Shown piece by piece: positions 26,351-32,044 of a stretch of DNA of 32,044 bases. The notes beneath the pieces were generated by a model, which was not told where the DNA came from, did no database searches, and worked only from the letters and a program-made list of their open reading frames with translations. The DNA lies in contig JAJZJZ010000013.1 of assembly GCA_021809755.1 (NCBI GenBank), positions 1 through 32,044 of the forward strand, written 5' to 3'. Every line of letters begins with the position of its first letter. Positions within the stretch are counted from its first letter, which is position 1. The position numbers were made by a program, and so were the translations under genes. Origin of the DNA: Thermoplasmata archaeon (GTDB lineage Archaea; Thermoplasmatota; Thermoplasmata; Thermoplasmatales; Thermoplasmataceae).

Positions 26351-27056
26351 TTTTTAACCTTTTAGTATATTCTGCATTGTATAAATAATATCTTCATCAT
26401 TTTTAAAAAATAGGGTTATGTTAAAGAAGTATTTTGAAGTAGTTATAAACTTACTAAACATCATAGAATCCTTTAATTCGGTTTAGGTCATTATTTAATT
26501 ATTTTTCTAGAAGAATATTAATATCATAACGTTAAAGCAGATTTTGACCCAAAGTCCAAAGCATAGATTATAAACGTGAATGCGGAGGACAGTATTAGAG
26601 CTATAATAAGGTTGGAATAAAGGTGTAAATAAACAACATGTCAAGTCTGATCAAGGTATTCAAAAATAAATACGGAATTTTTCATGGAGCTTCCACTGAA
26701 AGATACCATGAACGGTGATGGAGTTCTAAGATGCGCATAAAATTGCATGCAAAGTTCAGAAATTATGTACATGCGTTTAATGAAAATTTGTATACGCTTC
26801 AATCATTGATCAAGCATATATAAGATAAAAGAAAGCGTTCAAAATGAACTTGGAACTATAATAAGGAAAATAGGGACATGTTTCATATGAGTATCCATGT
26901 GAAATGAACGCATATTTCGTTTATCGGATAATAAATGCAACAATTCAGAAGATGGTTTTCGAATATGAGAATAAGGAGCATTTCAAAATGGCACTATGCT
27001 TCCATTACGGTAATTTTCAGCTTTATCCAGAGACCCACGCAAATGAAAGTTTGTTC
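26351..27056. other. Long AT-rich non-coding region with possible gene debris
   Basis: About 700 nt without a convincing gene. Short frames on the plus strand, for example ATG 26731 to TAA 26823 (30 codons, ...FRNYVHAFNENLYTLQSL...), have ordinary protein-like composition and may be fragments of a decayed gene such as a transposase, but no motif proves it. The promoter of the helicase gene lies at the left end (TATA-like complement of about 26378-26386). Confidence 0.3.
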
Positions 27057-27263
27057 TCAATTGTTATTCATTCTTTTCTTAGGCTTACGATTTACAAGCC
27101 ACATTGATATTAACAGAATAATTAGAAGACTATCAGACAAATCAGAAAATAAATTATCATTCGATTGCCAAAAAACATTTATGAATCCTCCCCACGCTAG
27201 AAGATTCAAAATATCGAATGTAGATAAAATACCTGAGAATAAAATAAAAATTTTATTTTTCAT
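27057..27263 (-). CDS. Two-pass membrane protein, candidate immunity partner
   Basis: 68 aa with two hydrophobic segments (about 4-31 and 44-57) and a basic tail (NRKPKKRMNNN), so probably a small inner-membrane protein with a cytoplasmic C-terminus. ATG at 27263 lies 16 nt after the stop of the secreted precursor gene and has an ATGAGG ribosome site 9 nt upstream, so the two genes form an operon. Size, topology and position are those of bacteriocin immunity proteins. That role is inference; no family is recognised. Confidence 0.55.
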   Translation of the reverse strand: MKNKIFILFSGILSTFDILNLLAWGGFINVFWQSNDNLFSDLSDSLLIILLISMWLVNRKPKKRMNNN

Positions 27264-27279
27264 TAATTAAAACCTCATC

Positions 27280-28068
27280 TCAATATCCACTAGGCACAGG
27301 ATTGGCTCCTACCCATGGTACACCATATGGATGCCCACTGAATATTCCAAAAGCACCTGTTGTGTCTGCAACATATATTCCCTGATAACCCCCTTCCCAA
27401 TTTATAAGCCCTAAAACTTGTGCAACTGCCACTAGTGCAGCTGCCACAATTGTTGCAATTGGCCAACCAAGTCCTGCTGTTACCAATACAACTACAAAAA
27501 ACGATACTGCAGCTCCAACTTCAATCCATTTAATCAACCCATTTGTATTGTAATTATTGAAACTATAAGCCCAACCACATCCGCCACTAGAATAAGTCCC
27601 AACTGGTAAATATGAGCCACTTCCTCCGCCACCCCCCGGTGGACCCGTTATCTCGTTAGATGAAAATGACTCATTGAGCTTTCCGGTATAATACGAAAAT
27701 TTATTGTTTTCAAACGTAGTAATTTGTACTTCTCCTTTTTTAACGTTATTTTTGTATGATACAAATGAAACAAATGTACAGTTAACGAAAGTAAAAATTG
27801 TAAATCCATTTTTAAATTTATTGTGGAATTCTATGGTTAATATTGTAATATTGGTATCTCCAATTTGAATGTAAGATGTATTACACTCACAATTGTTGAA
27901 AGATTTCTCTGACTTAGAACTTGATGAAAATGGCATATATTTGTAAATATTTGCACCAGAGGTATTGATCTGAGGATTATATGAATTTGATGGTTCAAAC
28001 GCCATTCCCATGAGCAATATCACGATTACTATAGCTGTTACTTCCATTAAAACTCTTTTAAGTTTCAT
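27280..28068 (-). CDS. Secreted precursor with Gly-rich linker and hydrophobic C-terminal peptide (bacteriocin-like)
   Basis: 262 aa from ATG 28068. Layout: signal peptide (about 8-24); an extracellular domain with N-x-S/T sequons and three Cys (60, 62, 97); a Gly/Pro linker at 142-152 (TGPPGGGGGSG); then a C-terminal region of about 100 residues with one Cys (164), a long hydrophobic stretch (about 184-222) and the end GVPWVGANPVPSGY. The design, a signal plus domain plus flexible Gly linker plus hydrophobic peptide followed by a small membrane gene, resembles halocin-type precursors. A 52-codon upstream extension is rejected because a TATA box lies 28 nt before ATG 28068. The exact function is unknown. 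Confidence 0.6.
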   Translation of the reverse strand: MKLKRVLMEVTAIVIVILLMGMAFEPSNSYNPQINTSGANIYKYMPFSSSSKSEKSFNNCECNTSYIQIGDTNITILTIEFHNKFKNGFTIFTFVNCTFVSFVSYKNNVKKGEVQITTFENNKFSYYTGKLNESFSSNEITGPPGGGGGSGSYLPVGTYSSGGCGWAYSFNNYNTNGLIKWIEVGAAVSFFVVVLVTAGLGWPIATIVAAALVAVAQVLGLINWEGGYQGIYVADTTGAFGIFSGHPYGVPWVGANPVPSGY

Positions 28069-28090
28069 ACAACCCGGCTTCTCCCCCCCC

Positions 28091-28100
28091 AAATATAAAT
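28091..28100 (-). promoter_or_regulatory. TATA box of the secreted-precursor operon
   Basis: ATTTATATTT on the minus strand, centred about 28 nt before ATG 28068. A run of eight G on the transcribed sense lies between box and start (complement of 28083-28090). The spacing fixes the start of the precursor gene. Confidence 0.5.
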
Positions 28101-28385
28101 CTAACGTGAGATGAAGTAGCATTGCCTTATCTATAGGTGCAATTAAAATGTTCAATCGGTTCGAATTAATGATAGGTATATGCTCAAACATCTGATCGAA
28201 TACACACTGATAAAGCCATAACACTGATTGAGATGTAAGTCAAAGTGAATGATCAAGGATTGAGCATAGCTTTATTAATATTCAACAATTAATATATTCA
28301 AAAAATAATCTGTGTGTATATAAAAAAATCAAAAATTAAGCATATTTTCTCCTATAAGAATCCTAAAATACACCGTATTACAAAA

Positions 28386-28470
28386 TGCGGAGGGCCGGAT
28401 TCGAACCGGCGCATCCCTACGGAAACAGATCTTGAGTCTGTCGCCTTTAACCTGGCTCGGCAACCTCCGC
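28386..28470 (-). tRNA. tRNA-Leu (anticodon CAA)
   Basis: Type II tRNA on the minus strand. The acceptor GCGGAGG pairs with CCTCCGC; the anticodon stem ACAGA/TCTGT holds loop CTCAAGA, giving anticodon CAA (codon UUG); a long variable arm TCC-GTA-GGGA follows; the T arm is GCCGG-TTCGAAT-CCGGC. The discriminator is A and no CCA is encoded. It marks the right edge of the accessory region, but no second copy of its 3' end was found to the left. Confidence 0.95.
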
Positions 28471-28494
28471 TTAGTTACCCTGATTGTATGAGAG

Positions 28495-28504
28495 AATTAA
28501 ATAG
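28495..28504 (+). promoter_or_regulatory. TATA box of the Pcc1-like gene
   Basis: AATTAAATAG is centred about 28 nt before ATG 28528, so the gene is probably leaderless and uses its own promoter, divergent from the tRNA-Leu gene. Confidence 0.45.
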
Positions 28505-28527
28505 TTTTATCATATGTTAACTGAAAT

Positions 28528-28755
28528 ATGTCTAATATCAAAATGAATATCACATTTACAGACGATGTAAAAATTCTTCAAAATATGAGGCTTTCAACGG
28601 GTCCAGAAGATAAGGATATGGTAAAAATAAACGAGGGAAACAATTTACTGACTTATATGTTTGAAAATGTAAAGGTTACATCTATCTATTCACTTGCAGA
28701 TGAATTATTAAAATCTTATGATGTTATAAAAAAAATAGAAAATTTAGGAGAATAA
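28528..28755 (+). CDS. Pcc1-like KEOPS complex subunit (probable)
   Basis: 75 aa with the beta-beta-beta-helix outline of archaeal Pcc1: strand KMNITFTD, a helix, GPEDKDMVKINEGNNLLTYMFENVKVTSIYSLADELLKSYDVIKKI. The pattern of a hydrophobic strand followed by S-I-x-S-L-A-D-E-L-L resembles the S-x-R-A-x-x-N/D-x-x-L helix of the family. If right, it dimerises within KEOPS, which makes the t6A modification of ANN-decoding tRNAs. Size fits. The call rests on pattern only and could be wrong. It converges with the TFB gene, 3 nt apart. Confidence 0.45.
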   Translation: MSNIKMNITFTDDVKILQNMRLSTGPEDKDMVKINEGNNLLTYMFENVKVTSIYSLADELLKSYDVIKKIENLGE

Positions 28756-28758
28756 TAA

Positions 28759-29700
28759 TTACTCCTGTACTTCCAGACTAAGCTTCTCTGTTAATTCCTT
28801 GTACCTGTTTCTGATTGTAACTTCAGTTACACCAGCCACTTCAGCAACAGATCTTTGAGTCCTTCTCTCCTGAGTTATAATAGAGGCAATATAGATTGCC
28901 GCTGCGGCAACTCCTGTGGGACCCTTACCAGATGTTAAATCCCCATCCTGAGCCATTTTTATAATTTCGGCTGCTTTTTTTCTTGTTTCCATAGAAAGCT
29001 TAAGTCTACTGCAAAATCTATTCAGGTAATCCTCTGGTTTTGAAGGCATGATGTTTAGCTGCAGATATCTGCTCATGATTCTGTATGTCCTTCCAATTTC
29101 CTTCTTCTTAACTCTCGTTATTGCGGATATCTCATCAAGCGTCCTAGGAACATTGGTAATACGACAGGCTGCATAAAGGGAACCAGCTACCACACCTTCA
29201 ATGCTTCTTCCTCTGATCATGTTTTGTTTGACTGCTCTTCTGTAGATAACGGCCGCAGTTTCTCTAACATCGTTAGGAATGCTCAAATTCGAAGCCATTC
29301 TTTCCATTTCCTGCAAAGCTTGGGAAAGGTTTCTCTCAGCTGCGTTTGAAACCTTAATTCTTTTCTGCCACTTTCTCAATCTGTATAACTGAGCTCTGTT
29401 TCTGGTTGGTATGGATTTTCCATATGAGTCTTTGTTTTTCCAAGATATATCCGTGGACAAACCTTTGTCATGAATTGTGAATGTCATAGGAGAACCGGCT
29501 CTTGCTCTGGATTCATTCTGTTCAGAATCAAAGGCACGCCATTCAGGACCCTGGTCAATAAAGCTTTCGTCAATAACAATCCCGCAGTTGTTGCATATTA
29601 ACTCTCCTCTTTCATAATCTCTTACTAATTGGGTTGAGCCACATTCAGGACATTTTTCTATCTGTTCAAAACTTTTTTTCTTACCTTTTTCTTCTTCCAT
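28759..29700 (-). CDS. tfb: Transcription initiation factor TFB (copy 1)
   Basis: 313 aa from ATG 29700. Bridges TBP-bound DNA and RNA polymerase. Zinc ribbon with C17, C20, C36, C39 (CPEC ... CNNCG), B-reader/linker ([13 protein letters not shown]), then two cyclin-like repeats (about 118-205 and 215-305), the second ending in the helix-turn-helix [19 protein letters not shown] that contacts BRE. An earlier GTG at 29709 is possible, but AGGGG lies 8 nt before the ATG and overlaps that GTG. It follows the gar1-like gene by 18 nt, an arrangement found in many archaea. Confidence 0.95.
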   Translation of the reverse strand: MEEEKGKKKSFEQIEKCPECGSTQLVRDYERGELICNNCGIVIDESFIDQGPEWRAFDSEQNESRARAGSPMTFTIHDKGLSTDISWKNKDSYGKSIPTRNRAQLYRLRKWQKRIKVSNAAERNLSQALQEMERMASNLSIPNDVRETAAVIYRRAVKQNMIRGRSIEGVVAGSLYAACRITNVPRTLDEISAITRVKKKEIGRTYRIMSRYLQLNIMPSKPEDYLNRFCSRLKLSMETRKKAAEIIKMAQDGDLTSGKGPTGVAAAAIYIASIITQERRTQRSVAEVAGVTEVTIRNRYKELTEKLSLEVQE

Positions 29701-29718
29701 TTGGTACACCCCTAAATA

Positions 29719-29931
29719 TTATAGGAACACTGCTTTAAGAGAGACTTCCTGAGAAGGCTTCTCAAGGATTGCAAGGGCGTAAGGATTTTCCACATTTCCA
29801 AGAACTCTGATAATCTTACCAATCCTTTTTCCGTTTGAATCAAAGATTTTTGAATTAATAGAAAAATTCTTAGATCCAGATATCAAAATTTCATTGGATT
29901 TGAAGTTAACTACCTTGCATTCCTCAGCCAT
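29719..29931 (-). CDS. gar1: H/ACA RNP protein Gar1
   Basis: 70 aa. A small beta-barrel protein of the H/ACA guide RNP that directs pseudouridylation with Cbf5. Seen features are NSKIFDSNGKRIGKIIRVLGNVENPYALAIL, which matches the family's V-x-D-x2-G-x2-I-G-K-I ... G-x-V-x2-P-Y signature. Its size is right for archaeal Gar1. The gene is the first of a two-gene operon with tfb. A TATA box (complement of 29957-29964) lies about 29 nt before the ATG, so the transcript is probably leaderless. Confidence 0.85.
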   Translation of the reverse strand: MAEECKVVNFKSNEILISGSKNFSINSKIFDSNGKRIGKIIRVLGNVENPYALAILEKPSQEVSLKAVFL

Positions 29932-30321
29932 GTATATTAACTGAATAGTTAATATGTATTTAAACTATTCGCAATATTATTATCACATTTCACTTTATCG
30001 ATTTAACTTTTACGTGTTTAATCCTCTAATTTTCCCTCACAGAAGCCAATAGAATCGATATTCGATATAAAGAAATAGTTATAGTGTCATTGAATTTGAT
30101 ATTCATATTCATTTGTTCGTGGAATAGTTGAATGTATTACCATCATAATCGTCCTTATAAGAATGAAGCTTCATTGAATTTAATCTAATGGAAGGAGGAA
30201 GCTTTAAAATTGATTGAATCTGTTCATTTAATAATCTTAAATGCGTTATAATTTGCACATTAGCAAAATATTATATATAACCTAAGATGTAGTATAAAAT
30301 ACTAACGATACTGGTGTTTTG
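29932..30321. promoter_or_regulatory. Divergent promoter region between gar1-tfb and the second tfb
   Basis: 390 nt with no gene. At the left is the gar1 TATA box (TTTAAATA, complement of 29957-29964). At the right are two TATA-like stretches for the second tfb: TTATATATAA at 30271-30280 and GTATAAAATA at 30292-30301, the latter about 25 nt before ATG 30322. The centre is AT-rich and without clear repeats. Confidence 0.5.
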
Positions 30322-31251
30322 ATGGACAAGGTTGAAGGCAGTGAATCTGGAAAACGATGTTCAGAATGCAATTCAGAACATCTAATAAGGGATTATGAAA
30401 GGGGAGAACTGATTTGTAACGATTGTGGAATGGTTGTAGAAGATGCGTTCATAGATCAGGGACCAGAGTGGAGAGCATTCGATACAGATCAGGACGACAA
30501 AAGATCCAGAACTGGTTCACCAATGACGTTTCTAAGTCATGATAAGGGACTTGCAACTGAAATCTCATGGGCAAACAAAGATTACTACGGGAAAAGAATA
30601 CCTCATAAGAACAGAGCCCAAATATATCGTGTGAGAAAATGGCATCAGCGAATAAGGGTAAGCAATGCTGCGGAAAGGAATCTGTCACTTGCTTTGCAAA
30701 TGATGAATGATTATGGTGCTAAAATGGGAATTCCTAAGGACATTAAGGAAACCGCCGCTCTTACATATAGAAAAGCTGTTGAAAAAAACCTCATAAGAGG
30801 AAGGAGCATTGAAAGCATTGTTTGTGCCTCAATTTATGCTGCATGTAGAATGGTAAACCTTCCAAGAACTTTAGATGAAATATCAAAGGCCTCAGAGGTA
30901 AACAAGAAGAAAGTGGGAAAGGCTTATCGTCATCTATCAAAGGAATTATCACTTAATCTGCAACCCACGACACCATTTTCCTATATAGCTCAGTTCTGCA
31001 GTAAGCTGGAGCTGGATAAACAGGCAATAATGCAAGCCGAAGAAATTGTTAGGAAATCCAATGACATGGGTATCTCATCTGGAAAAGGACCCACTGGAAT
31101 AGCTGCAGCTTCAATCTATATTGCGTCTGTTCTAGTTGGAAAGCCTAGAACACAAAAGGAAATTGCAAGGGTATCAGGAGTCACGGAAGTAACCATAAGG
31201 AATAGATACAAGGAAATAAGTAAGGTTCTCAATATACCAGGACTGGATTAA
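30322..31251 (+). CDS. tfb: Transcription initiation factor TFB (copy 2)
   Basis: 309 aa from ATG 30322 (a TTG just before is in frame but less likely). Same architecture as copy 1: zinc ribbon C13, C16, C32, C35; [26 protein letters not shown] almost identical to copy 1; two cyclin repeats and the final [15 protein letters not shown] helix-turn-helix. The repeats have diverged more than the ribbon, so promoter preference may differ. The next gene, guaA subunit A, begins directly after its stop, so they are cotranscribed. Multiple TFBs are common in archaea and may serve different conditions. Confidence 0.95.
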   Translation: MDKVEGSESGKRCSECNSEHLIRDYERGELICNDCGMVVEDAFIDQGPEWRAFDTDQDDKRSRTGSPMTFLSHDKGLATEISWANKDYYGKRIPHKNRAQIYRVRKWHQRIRVSNAAERNLSLALQMMNDYGAKMGIPKDIKETAALTYRKAVEKNLIRGRSIESIVCASIYAACRMVNLPRTLDEISKASEVNKKKVGKAYRHLSKELSLNLQPTTPFSYIAQFCSKLELDKQAIMQAEEIVRKSNDMGISSGKGPTGIAAASIYIASVLVGKPRTQKEIARVSGVTEVTIRNRYKEISKVLNIPGLD

Positions 31252-31839
31252 ATGAAGATATATGTCATAGATAACGGTGGGCAATGGACTCACCGTGAAT
31301 GGAAGGTTTTGAGGAAACTTGGAGTAGAATCGGAGATTGTCCAGAACGATGTGGATATATCGGTTCTCAGCGATGCATCAGGAATAGTATTGTCTGGAGG
31401 CGCTCCTAGTATTGTGGACGAAATGGACAAGCTTGGAATCATAGGAAATTATATTGACAGTCTGAATCTTCCTGTTTTCGGTATATGCATTGGGGCACAA
31501 TTTATCGCTCTTCATTTTGGTGGCAAGGTAGGAAGGGCCAAAGTTCCAGAATTTGGGAAAACGCAGTTGTCTTTTTTCAATCAGGGCGGTATATTTCGAG
31601 AAATCCCCGAAAAAACCATGGCATGGGAAAATCACAACGACGAAATAACTGAACTTTCACCAGAATTTGAACTGTGTGCATCTTCAAAGAACTGCAAAGT
31701 TCAGGCTTTTTACCATAAGGCAAGACCAATTTTCGGAGTTCAGTTCCATCCGGAGGTTGAGAACACAGAATTCGGCAAAGAGATGTTTGAGAATTTTATT
31801 TCTGAATGTAAGGGATTCGTTAAACAGAAGGCGCAATAG
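31252..31839 (+). CDS. guaAA: GMP synthase, glutamine amidotransferase subunit A
   Basis: 195 aa. Releases ammonia from glutamine for amination of XMP to GMP by a separate synthetase subunit, the usual archaeal split. Class I amidotransferase triad: C79 in GICIGAQ, H166 and E168 in FHPEVENT. N-terminal MKIYVIDNGGQWTHREWK and VLSGGAPSI are typical. GICIGAQ has Ala where most members have His or Met, a mild deviation. The start immediately follows the tfb stop. Subunit B is not in view. Confidence 0.92.
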   Translation: MKIYVIDNGGQWTHREWKVLRKLGVESEIVQNDVDISVLSDASGIVLSGGAPSIVDEMDKLGIIGNYIDSLNLPVFGICIGAQFIALHFGGKVGRAKVPEFGKTQLSFFNQGGIFREIPEKTMAWENHNDEITELSPEFELCASSKNCKVQAFYHKARPIFGVQFHPEVENTEFGKEMFENFISECKGFVKQKAQ

Positions 31840-31965
31840 ACCTTGTTCAGGAAATGGAAAGCAAGTTAGAGTTCTTCTTTTGTAATTTACCAAATCATTT
31901 TTTGTTAAAGCATCAATATTCGCAAAAATTAATAATAAGCTGGGCTATATAATCAACTGTAATTT

Positions 31966-32040
31966 ATGACGAAGGAACTATACATGGAAAAATCTATGGA
32001 CAATTATATCATTGTGATAATACTAAAAGAGGGAATGTGA
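31966..32040 (+). CDS. Possible 24-codon leader ORF before the next gene
   Basis: ATG 31966 opens a frame of 24 codons (MTKELYMEKS...) that ends at TGA 32038-32040. A TATA-like CTATATAAT (31945-31953) lies about 18 nt upstream, slightly close for a leaderless start. It ends 1 nt before the ATG at 32042-32044, which has GAGGG upstream and is probably the start of the next gene cut by the window edge. The short frame may be only leader sequence. Confidence 0.2.
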   Translation: MTKELYMEKSMDNYIIVIILKEGM

Positions 32041-32044
32041 AATG

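Noticed and set aside
26935-27270. 111-codon plus-strand frame opposite the two-pass membrane gene
   Set aside because: It has no hydrophobic or domain pattern; the minus-strand frame has a ribosome site, operon spacing and clear membrane segments.
28069-28224. 52-residue upstream extension of the secreted precursor
   Set aside because: It would put the signal peptide in the middle of the protein, and the TATA box at 28091-28100 lies inside it with leaderless spacing to ATG 28068.
1-32044. CRISPR arrays or complete insertion sequences
   Set aside because: No regularly spaced direct repeats of 24-37 nt and no intact transposase or terminal inverted repeats were seen on either strand.

Overview
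The window looks like the chromosome of an archaeon of the Thermoplasmatales type (Thermoplasma, Ferroplasma, Cuniculiplasma relatives). The reasons are: archaeal marker genes (two TFB factors, Gar1, an MCM helicase, a stand-alone GMP synthase amidotransferase subunit and probably Pcc1); tRNA genes without an encoded CCA; AT-rich DNA; many genes whose start codon lies 25-30 nt after a TATA box, as in leaderless transcripts; and a secreted acid peptidase of family S53. The genus is an inference.

Layout. (1) 1-4760, minus strand: a compact, probably mobile-element-derived block. Genes are joined by 4-nt ATGA overlaps and each has a strong GGAGG-type ribosome site. It holds one small helical protein, three Cys/His-rich microproteins (two of them paralogues), an unknown 97-aa protein, an MCM helicase, a cluster of TGTACA palindromes, an AT-hook/ribbon-helix-helix-like coiled-coil protein, a phage-type PGDYG-like protein fused to zinc knuckles, a two-pass membrane protein and a gene cut by the window edge. 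(2) 4760-12413: chromosomal genes, including a frameshifted membrane protein at a T7 run, a GNAT acetyltransferase, a DsrE-like protein, the S53 peptidase, tRNA-Gly(CCC), glutamate dehydrogenase, a SAM methyltransferase and a flavin-reductase-fold protein. (3) 12714-21796, plus strand: a five-gene operon encoding branching enzyme GlgB, maltosyltransferase GlgE, trehalose synthase TreS, maltokinase and debranching enzyme TreX/GlgX. Together these form a complete trehalose to maltose to maltose-1-phosphate to alpha-glucan route plus glycogen trimming. (4) 21797-28386: an accessory region with a TauE/SafE permease that lacks a normal start codon, a small possibly frameshifted membrane protein, a large PLD-nuclease/SF2-helicase/DUF3427 protein (probably defence), and a secreted Gly-rich precursor with a hydrophobic C-terminus followed by a two-pass membrane protein (a bacteriocin-plus-immunity-like pair). 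It ends at tRNA-Leu(CAA). (5) 28528-32044: core genes, namely a Pcc1-like KEOPS subunit, a Gar1-TFB operon, a second TFB and guaA subunit A.

The best candidates for something undescribed are the zinc-microprotein/MCM/TGTACA element at the left and the secreted precursor/membrane-protein pair at 27057-28068. All calls come from reading the sequence; no database search or structure prediction was run.
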